Assembly (NCBI GenBank): GCA_964036275.1
Contig: OZ038433.1
Location: forward strand, 33,017,336 to 33,081,335
Direction of reading: 5' to 3'
Origin: Litoditis marina
Lineage: Eukaryota; Nematoda; Chromadorea; Rhabditida; Rhabditidae
Length of the DNA: 64,000 bases
This document shows, piece by piece, positions 1-9,863 of this stretch. Under the pieces are notes generated by a model. The model was not told the origin of the DNA. It ran no database searches and worked only from the letters and a program-made list of their open reading frames with translations. The translations under genes and the position numbers were made by a program. Each line of letters begins with the position of its first letter. Within the stretch, counting starts at the first letter, position 1.

Positions 1-1026
1 TTCAGGTCCTCAGCGGCCTTCATCATCAACAGTTTCTGGAAAAAGTAAGACTTGCAGTTTGTAGTCATGACTCGGAACGTGATAAACCAGAACGTGCAAC
101 TATCAAGGTGTAACTTCTCACGTTTCCTCACGTTGCACGTGATCTCGTTATTGTTTACTCCTAGTTGTTGGAACATTGTTTCATGTCGAATACAGGGTTT
201 GGGTTTTCAATTATCTTCAGCACTTTCCGTACAGAAGGAATGCCCGTGATTGAAATCGAATCAATGAACATTCAATATTTTGCGAGGTTGGCTGATCTAT
301 CTGTCACCATCTCAAAGCTACTTCTCTACTTGAGTGAAACCACACAACACTAATATAATGTTCTTAGTAGTGAGAGGTAGAGTTGTTTTGTAATTGAACA
401 GTTATTTTCGATGTATGTTCCACTCACTCTGAGCTTCTTCTTTCTCTCGGGTGTCAGGAATCCCTTCTTGGCCTTCTTCTTGTTGCCAGCCTCTTCGAGT
501 CGCTTACGGACCTCGGCCTTCTTCGCCTCTCGCTCCTGCGCCTTGCGGGCCGCATCCTGGAAAATGAGAATTATGTAGTGAAATTAAAATTAAAATGAAG
601 TTTTATAGTAAAAAATTATGTGATGTTATTCAGTTTCATTTCGTGTTGCAAACTAGAGAACTGAAACCACTCAGGCAGAAGTTGAGTTGTGTCTTATGAT
701 TGGCAGGCATCATGGTTTGGTCTAGGCACAGAAGAACTGCTGGTCGGTTTGAAAATGAGTTTTTATCAAGATGTTTTGATCGTCAGCTTTTAAGTAACCC
801 CTTACGGACCCTAAAATTTCTTTCAATGGTCTTTATGTAGTTTGGTCCCAGATCTGTTCGTACAAGGACACAATCCAACAGTATGAGATTGTGTTCATGT
901 ACAAACAGAAACTAGAATCCGACTCAATACAAAATAGTAATTTCACCAATTGATACTGTAAATTCCACTCACATCTTCGTCTCCCTGAGCTCCGCCGTAG
1001 CGAAGAACCTCGTCGAAGTCGGACAT
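1..1026 (-). CDS. Troponin I, 5' part (gene continues beyond the window start)
   Basis: Three exons are visible: 973-1026 (ATG at 1026), 428-556, and the first 35 bases of a third at 1-35. Together they encode an acidic N-terminus ([12 protein letters not shown]), then a Lys/Glu-rich helix ending in [14 protein letters not shown], then the start of [11 protein letters not shown]. This is the N-terminal, troponin C/T-binding part of invertebrate troponin I, the thin-filament subunit that inhibits actomyosin at low calcium. Donors are GTGAGT, acceptors TTTTCCAG-like. The exon boundaries match those of the complete paralogue at 9864-13072 on the same strand, so the two form a tandem pair. The inhibitory region and C-terminus lie outside the window, so which C. 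elegans tni gene it matches cannot be decided here. Confidence 0.9.
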
Positions 1027-1677
1027 GGCTGCAAGAGAATCAATAAAGTTTTTCTAATGCCTTTATCCACTTTTTAATGACATAAAAATAGAATCAAAGA
1101 AAGTTGAGAATACAAAATGGATGAAAAATGGGAATAAGACCGTAGTGGAAGAGAATGGAAGAGAAGTTTGTTGTTGTAATCACATAATACACAGAGACGT
1201 TGAACTGTTCTCAATAATAGAAGTGAACCCCCTTTCCTAAGGCAGTGATGGATTGGTATAGTCTAGCCCAACTGCTCTTCAACAGTCACAATACGAATTT
1301 TATACTTCCAGGCTTGTTTGAGTAGGTGAAACTCAAAAAGGTTTGCTGGTAATGAACCAGGGGCATGAAAAAAACGTGCGGCAGGACTCGTTTCTTGCAG
1401 TTATTAGGTATACTGTAGCTCTCGGCGCGTGGGTAAAAGAGAGTATACCACAGCTGATGATATAGGTTGAACCACGTTCTTGAACATGTTGTGAAACCAC
1501 ACAGCTGCTCTTTCTAACTGGAAAGTGTCTAGTTCCAGAAAGTTGATTGATAGTTGATAGAAAGGTGAAAGAAATACCCGAGAGATCGTACTAGAAGTTG
1601 AGTTTCTAGAACAGATTGTATTTCAGAGCTTTTCGCCAAGTTTGAAGAACATATAAGCTATTGTCATTGTGCTATAG
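1027..1677. other. Intergenic, upstream of troponin I copy 1
   Basis: No convincing exon or RNA gene was seen. It should hold the promoter of the minus-strand troponin I gene, but no recognisable promoter motif stands out. A short motif beginning AACTGGAAAGTGTCTAG (near 1518) recurs near 1718 and 1814 inside the neighbouring element. Confidence 0.4.
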
Positions 1678-2589
1678 TACTGTAGGAGTCTCAGTGGAAA
1701 TGAACTATACTGTTTCCAACAGGAAAGTGTCTAGTTCCAAGAAAGTTGATTGCAACTAGGTTGAAAGTTGGTAGAAAAGCGGAAGAAACTAAGGGAAAAT
1801 TGACTGTTCCTAACTGGAAAGTGTCTAGTTCCAGAAAAGTTGGTCGAAATGAGGCTCAGTGTGGGCGAGTAGCTGCCCTCCCGTTTGACAGCTAGCTGGC
1901 GGCGACTGAAAAAGAGACGCGGCCCCCTCGTTCGGCACAGATGCCACGCATCTGACTTGGCACGAAAAACACCCGATCGGCGGAGTTTTGGGGATGGTTG
2001 AGAAGCTCTTTCGATCAAAATGTACAAAACTGAGCTATAGTCATGGTCATGCACATTTTGACAAAAACAGACGATCAGCGAAGTTTAGGGAGTTAGAGAA
2101 AGTTGACAATCTATTGTAATTGAATGGTACAAAACTGAGCTATATTCGCATGGTCGTGAAATTTTCGACGAAAAACGCACGATTAGCGAAGTTGTGGGGA
2201 GTAGTTGAAAAGCTATTTTGAAAGAAGTACAAAAAGGGTGCAATAGTCGCATAATCACTAAAATTTGAACAAAAACCCGCACGCGCAGGTTTAGGATTCC
2301 TAGTTTTAGGGTGTAGCGTCGCTCTATCCAAAAGCAAGCTCATACGTTGTATATTGTGCTATCCGTGGAATTTGAAGCTTGCTCCCGGCGCTTTTCGGTG
2401 GACATGCGTGCATTATGGCGTGTATCGAATTATGGCGTATATCAAACTTTCTACCAATAATTCTTGACCGGCAAAGTGTCGGGAAACAATGAAAAAACGG
2501 ACGAAAGTTAGACTCAGCCGGAACAAACTACAACACAGCAGTACACTTTTCACGGTGTACCTATAGTTCCTACTGAGACTCCTACAGTA
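1678..2589. mobile_element. Candidate non-autonomous element with TACTGTAGGAGTCTCAGT inverted ends
   Basis: The left end at 1678 reads TACTGTAGGAGTCTCAGT and the right end (2567-2589) is its inverted complement, giving a 912-bp unit. A further copy of the end, in left-end orientation, sits at 2740-2763, so the structure may be nested or duplicated. No open reading frame in it looks like a transposase. Target-site duplications were not identified, so the mobile-element call rests on the inverted ends alone. Confidence 0.5.
1960..2290. repeat. Degenerate tandem repeat, about 105-bp period
   Basis: Three diverged copies share a core like CGATCAGCGAAGTTT (near 1974, 2074 and 2178), followed by a segment like TACAAAACTGAGCTATA. 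They lie inside the 1678-2589 inverted-repeat element. The minus-strand open frames here follow the repeat and show no family resemblance, so they are not called as genes. Confidence 0.5.
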
Positions 2590-4690
2590 AATTTTCTGAA
2601 GGCTGTTGTGAAGCTGAAAATTCAGTTCATCAAAAATCCCGTTTAATTACTGTACCTGAGAACGAGAATGAGGTGCCAAAATCCCAAAACTTTCCGATCA
2701 TAAGTGAGTGAGAAAAACAGTTTGGTAGTTTTGAAATCCTACTGCAGGAGTCTCAGTAGGAATGAAAAAGACTATATATTGACTCTTTTGTACAGGTGAT
2801 GAATAAAAATGAAAATGAAATAACTTTTGATTATTCTTCAAAAAAACTGTATGCTCGAAAACCCCTGCTGTACCTATGCTAGATTAACCCAAAATCTTGA
2901 TCCAACTCTGCGTCTCTCGCTTTGCGCACTATTTCGCTAAACTTGTAGCAGGAGCTCAAAAACAAAGCTACGATCACAGATATGGAAAGTTCCGGTTCTG
3001 AAATCATACTGTAGGTGAGTACGACACCGTGGAGCTGACTATAGCAGTAGTGAAAGACATTGTATGCGCGCGATTTGCCTACGTTTTACACTGTAAAGCC
3101 GGCGGGCATATGGCAGAAATATGATGGGATCAATAAGGATAGAGTTACGGGATAGATCACTTGCCGGAGGGAAAGGAGAGATACAACAAAAAAAAAGAGA
3201 AAAGAGAGACAGGGTTAGAGAGACAGAATATAGGGAATGGGTAGAAAGAAAGAGAGAGAGAGAGAGAGAAAGAGAGAGTGAGAAATAAATCTAGGCGAGA
3301 AACAGAATTTCTAGGAGCAGAAATCACTTTTCTCATCAGAAAATGAAGCCCCACATGTGTATCGTTTTCTGTAGAAAAACTGCTGGGAGAAGTGTTTCTA
3401 TGATTAGCACATGAAAATGTGACGGGAATTGTTTGAAAAAAACATCGTTATAAATCCTCATCAGGAACCATTTTCTTCGGCCGAAAAGACGGGAACGATG
3501 TCGAAGTTGAAATAGACGATCAGGAACTACTTTCCTAACTAAAAATTACGAAAAGGCTTTTTCTAGAAAAGTGATTATGTAAATCACTATAAATAACTAC
3601 TTTTCTCTCTAGGAGAGACAGAAAAGGTGTAGAACAGGAAGGAGTGCTACGGGATGCCTAAATGTTGTTCTGAATATTCTGTCGCGGGGCGGGCAGTATC
3701 CCCCCTTCCCTGTTGTAAAGAACACGTCGCCAACCCACGCGTATAGGCGACTCAATCAAGCAAGTAATATGAGCTGACACCTGGTGGAATGGCATCAGGA
3801 GGGGGAGTTAGTTGGGATTTAAGATGTAGTTTTTAATCAAGATAAAATATACTAATAAATTAAAGCAGCAGAGGGAGAGGGATAGCTGGGACTTGAAGGA
3901 AAATTTTTGAGGTTCAAAAAGGTTGATGAAAGATCAGATTCATTACCAAAAATGATTCATTTACTGAACGATGACGCAACTGAATGCAGATACTCTCACT
4001 TCACTCAAATAAATATTCTGACTTGACTGAACTTATTATTCTAACTTATTTTCTCACTTCACTCAAATGTTTTATTGTTTATGAATGATTTGAAAACTGT
4101 ACCAAGAGGAAGTGTGAAAAAAGAAAATTACGGAAATTGTAATGTGGATGAGTGCAAAGTGTGTACTCGTTGTTCACGAGTCAGAAAAACTCGAAAAGAA
4201 CGGAGAGGCCATAGTAAAGTAATAAAAGTGTGCAGCGCGCAATAAAACTTCACATCCAGACAATATCCCACCCATAGTTCTCTAAAAGATTTCTTTACCA
4301 ACAATGGTCCGTCGACCGTGAGAGAGTGTGTAGGTCAAAGATACGCAGATGCAAAAAACCAATAACTTGTTCGACACATGTCCAAAACAGTTTGGTGACA
4401 TTTATTCCATCCTCGATGTCTCTCGCGTACGCGATTGATCGCTGTGCTAGCAGTCAATTAATCTTCATTTGATCGCCTCAGGCAATCACTCTATGTTCAC
4501 TCCGGACAGCTGATTAGGACCACCCACCATGATCACATTTCAATTTTTGATCTCAAATCGTGAGAAAATATTAGATAAGTTGCCTTTTGATCTAAAAACG
4601 TGTGGAAACTTTTGGATTTCAACTTTTGAGCTAATTTTAGTGTCCGAACCGTCAACAACACCTTCACACAACACTCAGTGATACGGGAGA
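2590..4690. other. Gene-free stretch with a GA-rich tract
   Basis: No supported gene. It holds a purine-rich tract at about 3168-3292, with a run of GA dinucleotides near 3252-3270, and one occurrence near 2910 of the CTGCGTCTCT motif that recurs through the window. The rest is unremarkable AT-rich DNA. Confidence 0.5.
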
Positions 4691-4699
4691 AAATTATGC

Positions 4700-5783
4700 T
4701 TGTATTGTATTGTATTGTATTGTATTGTATTGTATTGTATTGTATTGTATTGTATTGTATTGTATTGTATTGTATTGTTATTGTATTGTATTGTATTGTA
4801 TTGTATTGTATTGTATTGTATTGTATTGTATTGTATTGTATTGTATTGTATTGTATTGTATTGTATTGTATTGTATTGTATTGTATTGTATTGTATTGTA
4901 TTGTATTGTATTGTATTGTATTGTATTGTATTGTATTGTATTGTATTGTATTGTATTGTATTGTATTGTATTGTATTGTATTGTATTGTATTGTATTGTA
5001 TTGTATTGTATTGTATTGTATTGTATTGTATTGTATTGTATTGTATTGTATTGTATTGTATTGTTGTATTGTATTGTATTGTATTGTATTGTATTGTATT
5101 GTATTGTATTGTATTGTATTGTATTGTATTGTATTGTATTGTATTGTATTGTATTGTATTGTATTGTATTGTATTGTATTGTATTGTATTGTATTGTATT
5201 GTATTGTATTGTATTGTATTGTATTGTATTGTATTGTATTGTATTGTATTGTATTGTATTGTATTGTATTGTATTGTATTGTATTGTATTGTATTGTATT
5301 GTATTGTATTGTATTGTATTGTATTGTATTGTATTGTATTGTATTGTATTGTATTGTATTGTATTGTATTGTATTGTATTGTATTGTATTGTATTGTATT
5401 GTATTGTATTGTATTGTATTGTATTGTATTGTATTGTATTGTATTGTATTGTATTGTATTGTATTGTATTGTATTGTATTGTATTGTATTGTATTGTATT
5501 GTATTGTATTGTATTGTATTGTATTGTATTGTATTGTATTGTATTGTATTGTATTGTATTGTATTGTATTGTATTGTATTGTATTGTATTGTATTGTATT
5601 GTATTGTATTGTATTGTATTGTATTGTATTGTATTGTATTGTATTGTATTGTATTGTATTGTATTGTATTGTATTGTATTGTATTGTATTGTATTGTATT
5701 GTATTGTATTGTATTGTATTGTATTGTATTGTATTGTATTGTATTGTATTGTATTGTATTGTATTGTATTGTATTGTATTGTA
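4700..5783. repeat. Pentanucleotide microsatellite (TATTG)n, about 217 units
   Basis: About 1084 bases of TATTG repeats, nearly pure. Two interruptions were seen: near 4777-4782 (TTGTTATTG) and near 5063 (TTGTTGTATT). Because 5 and 3 share no factor and the unit contains no stop, three forward frames stay open as an IVLYC repeat and one reverse frame as NTIQY. These are repeat artefacts, not genes. Near-purity suggests recent expansion, or a length set by the assembly. Confidence 0.97.
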
Positions 5784-6708
5784 ATCTGTATTGTAGTTCG
5801 ATCTAGATAGTGTTTCCCTATGTCGACTGAAAAGCTTGCTTTTGAGAGAGCGAATATATTTTCTCGCACGTTGTCAAACTACTCAAATGAGGATGCCAGA
5901 GTCTGATAAAGAATTTACCATAATTCTGGTAAGATTTGAATAAATCTTCTCTTTCTGGCAAGTACAAAGTCGATTTAAGATTTCGAGTATTCAGACAAAA
6001 ATGTGGGAGTTTTCACGTTCAGACGTTCTCGAAGTATGGCAAAAACGGCTTTTTGAGTTCAGTGAAACTCAATTCGACAAGAAGCTTCAAGCTCATACTT
6101 TGAGCTAGTGTGTTCGATTTTGCGGAAGGAAAAATTTGAGCAAAAAACTCCGAGATAGAGACTTGAATTGATCATATTGATGAAAAGGTGTAAGATTTAT
6201 CGAACATGACCAGACCGGTAACCAGAATGTCACCTGAAAACGAATTCGTGAGTAAGATTTATCGAACATGACCAGACCGGTAACCAGAATGTCACCTTAA
6301 AACGAATTCCAGTTACAGTTCAAACAAGAGGTAGCAACTTAGTTTTTCGTTAGATAAGGTGTCACATGTCAAATTATCAACTCAAGTGAGTGGGTTACGA
6401 TTCAGCTCAAACAAAATGAGCGAATATCTCTTATTAAAAACTGTATTAGTTGTTTGTCTCAAAAATTTTCACAGAGATGGTTTATTCTTATAGACTACTC
6501 ATTGTGACACTTTGAACCTTGGTTGCTGTTTCAACTTGAGTTATAGGTTGTAGCTTAATGCCTTTGAGCTTGATCGTCACCCACTCCTCAAGTAAACGGA
6601 AAAGGGTTATCGAAAACCGGATAAATAAACAACCCACAACCCTGTCAGTGGAGGAGGCGTGAAATATCGGTTATACTAGTTTCGGTTATACTAGTATAGA
6701 CCCAAACT
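5784..6708. other. Gene-free stretch with a 62-bp direct duplication
   Basis: No gene is supported. At 6191-6247 and 6253-6309 a segment of about 57 bp starting TAAGATTTATCGAACATGAC occurs twice with only a few differences (period 62). A short doubled motif, GGTTATACTAGT, occurs near 6669 and 6684. Confidence 0.6.
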
Positions 6709-6715
6709 AAAAATT

Positions 6716-6890
6716 ATTGTCTCCCGCTGGAATCGAACCTGTGAGCAAAGGATTCGTAGGACAGGCGGTAACCACTGCACTACAAGAACTAATAGCTACG
6801 AAGCTTTGGAATCGGAAACATGTGTCCGCACACAGCGGAAATTTAGATATATACAGTACTCTTCCGCCTTGCAGTTGGCGACGACTATAG
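6716..6890 (-). mobile_element. tRNA-derived SINE-like unit, copy 1
   Basis: Read on the minus strand, the part near 6716-6785 has an A-box-like TGCAGTGGTTACCGC and a B-box-like GGTTCGATTCC at tRNA-like spacing. The acceptor and T stems do not pair well, so it is not a functional tRNA. The adjoining segment of about 100 bp, ending in GGCGACGACTATA on the plus strand, is conserved in the copies at 7300-7470 and 57669-57836, which makes this a dispersed unit rather than a lone pseudogene. Confidence 0.6.
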
Positions 6891-7299
6891 AGTTACTTGA
6901 TTTTCACGTGTACAAACTACAGCAGAAATTTTTTCACGTGTACAAACTACAACAAAAACAAACTACAGCGGATGTGAATCTAATCTGCTAGCCACATGTT
7001 TTCATTCTCAGTGTTGGTTTTTATTCGCGAGTGAGTTCGAACACTTCGTGAGATCTCGGTCTACATCTCAACCAAAACACGGAAAATGCAACAACAATTC
7101 TTGTTTTTCTGTGGTTGGTTAGTCTCATTCAGATCAATTCGAAGAAACCGCACCTCTATAATGACCTCAGCGTGTAATTTTCGAGAAATTAACTAACAGT
7201 TATTCAGAAATTTGCCTTCGCAATTCGAATTTTGACAATCCTGATAATGTTTTGAGTAGGGCTTCTTATAATGAGGGGCAAATTTATAAATATATCTCT

Positions 7300-7470
7300 C
7301 GCCGGTCTCTCCGGAATCGAACCTGCGAGCAAAAGATTCGTAGCAGGGCGCTAACCACTGCACTATTACAGCACATGTTTGACAAACTTTGCAATCGAAG
7401 AAATGTGTGCGTGCACAGCGGAAAATGGAATATACAGTGCCCTCCCGCCTTTCCGTTGGCGACGACTATA
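7300..7470 (-). mobile_element. tRNA-derived SINE-like unit, copy 2
   Basis: Same organisation as the unit at 6716-6890. The minus strand carries TAGTGCAGTGGTTAGCGC (A-box-like) and CAGGTTCGATTCCGG (B-box-like), and the plus-strand right side carries the conserved TTGGCGACGACTATA. It lies about 1 kb upstream of the ORF1-like reading frame. A related unit again lies beside an ORF1-like fragment at 57.9 kb. Confidence 0.6.
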
Positions 7471-8495
7471 ATCGAGACTTGGAAAATTTAGTAGGTGAAC
7501 TTGGCGTTCCATGTGCGTTTGAACGCTAGGGCTGTAGTTCAGGGCGCAGAGAAAACATGTCAGAATATCCATGAAGATAGGTTTAGTTTCTAAACAATCA
7601 CACATGGGTTATCTAGTATATATCACCGGGAATAATCGGAGGATTCTTAAAGACCAAGTATCACGCCAACATTGAAAATGAGACTAGTTTTGGATTCTAT
7701 TCTATGTCTCCTGTTGCATAAGTACCCGAAGTACCTTTTTTAATTCATGATGTGCAAAATTTTGATGTGTTTTTCAATGTTTTTCAAATGGTTGATATGG
7801 ACAAATGGTTGAATGGAAGAGACTTGGTTGTACGCCTCGCGTTCTCACCACCCAAATATAGGACCAAATCATCAACCAGATCAAACTACAAACACAGCGG
7901 GATATGGCAACATAAGACATCGTAAACGTAAAGGTGGTGAGGCCGAAACGATGGATTTTATTTCAAACTTAGTCAAAATTAACTTCATAGATAGTATTTA
8001 TTACTTTTAATTCATTTAATAATTTATGTATTAACTTCATCCTAGTTCACTTGATTTCATTTAATCTATTTCTGCTTATTTAATAAACACCGAACACACC
8101 GTATAGGCCTTCTTTCGAAAGAGCCCGCCCTATAAACCATGTTTCTACAAGTCATTAAGATGTTTTTGCGTTTCTAACCGGAAATTAGAGACCATTTTCC
8201 TATACTTGAGATGAACCGAAATAAACACTGGTTGTGTTCCACTAGACATTTAACAAACTTGGCAATTCAATGTGTGAAGAAAAATGTTCTTCTTCGCGCA
8301 GAAACTGTAAAATATTCATCATTTCAGATTGTATTTTTCCGCACCTTGGTCGAAAGTACACATAACACCTGTTACCCAACAATTGAAAAATTGATCCAAA
8401 TAGTTCTAAATAGTTCTAAACTACCTATATTTGGAGTTTTATGTAGTTTGAAGCTCTGCCAAATGCTGATTCTAAGTTATTATTAGATTTGTACT
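7471..8495. other. Gene-free stretch before the ORF1-like frame
   Basis: Short open frames occur, but none has a recognisable domain or convincing splice sites. The stretch may include the 5' part of the element carrying the reading frame at 8496-9503. Confidence 0.35.
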
Positions 8496-9503
8496 TTGTG
8501 GTTTCGTCCCGCTATTTTTGAGCGTGTTCATAGTCCTCGATTGATTATCATGCCTCGATTGATTATCATGCCCTCGCCTCGTCCGAAAATGGTACCATCT
8601 CGAACCCATTTTTCCACCATTTTGAGTGAAATCAAAACACTCAACTCCAAAATCGACAGTCTGACCCAATCTCTGCCCACCATTATTCAATCTCAACTAC
8701 ACCATTTCAACGATCGCCGATGTCTCACTATTTATGGTCTACCTGAGGATTCCACAACAAAGAAAAAGGTGAATGCAATTTTCAATTTGGTGTCTATCTT
8801 TCCATCTAATGTCTCAATTCTCCACCGTTTGGGAAAACCACGTCAAGATGGTTTATCTCGTCCACTCAAAATTTCTATCAAAGATGGTATTCCGTTTCCT
8901 CGTCTAATTGATCTATCTACTGCTATGAAATGTGATGCTTCTATGTCAACCTTTCATGTTCAGAAGTTCGAGACTCCGGAACAGCGCAAGGCCGGATTCC
9001 TCGCCAGAAAATCGAAACGAGACGCCGCCCGAGCTGAGGTCACCGACCAAACTACAACTCTGCAAAATCCTGCTGACGCCAACCTACAAACTGATATGGA
9101 GGTAGTTGAGCAACCTAGAAATGTTCTCCCTCCCCCAGTTAACGAATGTTCTCCCATTCCAACTCTCTGTGAACCTGAAGCCACTAACATCAAAACTCCT
9201 GAGCCAGTTCCCAAACGTGTGTTTCCGCCACCATCTTCTGTTTCCACGGTTATTACTATTCCTCCTGTTCCCACAATAGCCTCTCTTGATTGGCCCTCTC
9301 TCCAGAAAGTTCAAAATGCCGTTTCTCAGTTGCATTTGATGTGTAGAGATGAAACACGTTTCCGTTATAGTGCTTTCTATCGTTACTATAAATCTGATCC
9401 TCATCTGGCCCCATTTATATCTTATGTGTACTTTGCTCTTGCTCGCTATGGTTTCCGTTTTCACATCAACCCATTATGGGAACCACTTCCACCTCGTATA
9501 TAG
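8496..9503 (+). CDS. ORF1-like protein of a non-LTR retrotransposon (or a gene derived from one)
   Basis: A 335-residue uninterrupted frame. A putative coiled-coil segment (residues about 43-70, ILSEIKTLNSKIDSLTQ) precedes an RRM-like stretch around residues 75-165 (RRCLTIYGLPEDSTTKKKV, then ILHRLGKPRQDG and RPLKISIKDG). A basic segment near 165-180 (RKAGFLARKSKRDAARAE) and a Pro/Thr-rich linker follow. A conserved C-terminus has Tyr/Phe-rich SAFYRYYKSDPHLAPF. Coiled coil, RRM-like fold and basic tail are typical of ORF1 nucleic-acid chaperones of LINE-type elements. No reverse transcriptase follows, so it is either a truncated copy or a domesticated gene. The true start may be an internal ATG: the first 25 codons include a short nucleotide duplication. 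The C-terminus has a paralogue at 57898-58170. Family placement is inferred from appearance. Confidence 0.6.
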   Translation: MWFRPAIFERVHSPRLIIMPRLIIMPSPRPKMVPSRTHFSTILSEIKTLNSKIDSLTQSLPTIIQSQLHHFNDRRCLTIYGLPEDSTTKKKVNAIFNLVSIFPSNVSILHRLGKPRQDGLSRPLKISIKDGIPFPRLIDLSTAMKCDASMSTFHVQKFETPEQRKAGFLARKSKRDAARAEVTDQTTTLQNPADANLQTDMEVVEQPRNVLPPPVNECSPIPTLCEPEATNIKTPEPVPKRVFPPPSSVSTVITIPPVPTIASLDWPSLQKVQNAVSQLHLMCRDETRFRYSAFYRYYKSDPHLAPFISYVYFALARYGFRFHINPLWEPLPPRI

Positions 9504-9863
9504 ACATGTCCTGTAACTATACGTTCATTTCTAAATCAGTTTTCTCCTCAAATTAATGCGATTCTATGTAGTGCTCTCTGTTTTACTAGCCTTAAACATC
9601 AATTCATATGTTATCAATTCGTCTCTCACTTGATTGTTATACAGTGTATTGATAGACTCATTATTATTAAATAGTTTAAATGAAAATTTGCCATTGTGTA
9701 TGTCATATTCACGCTGGAGAATTGTGAAAAGATGTGAAAACGCAAGTTTAAAACGTAATTTTATTTCATTGTCAATATAAATGGTGTACAGAATACATTA
9801 CACTTGTGGCATACAAAACTATAAAACAAGTGTGAAATCGAGAGAAATTGTGTCGGCAGAAAA
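9504..9863. other. 3' flank of troponin I copy 2
   Basis: No gene. On the minus strand an AATAAA (near 9760-9765) lies about 100 bases after the troponin I stop and is the likely polyadenylation signal. Confidence 0.5.

Noticed and set aside
4678..5869. Long open frames of IVLYC or NTIQY repeats on both strands
   Set aside because: They come from the TATTG microsatellite, which contains no stop in these frames; there is no other protein sequence of substance.
8960..9464. Minus-strand frames of 104 and 126 codons
   Set aside because: Shadows of the 335-codon ORF1-like frame; compositionally biased and without domain features.
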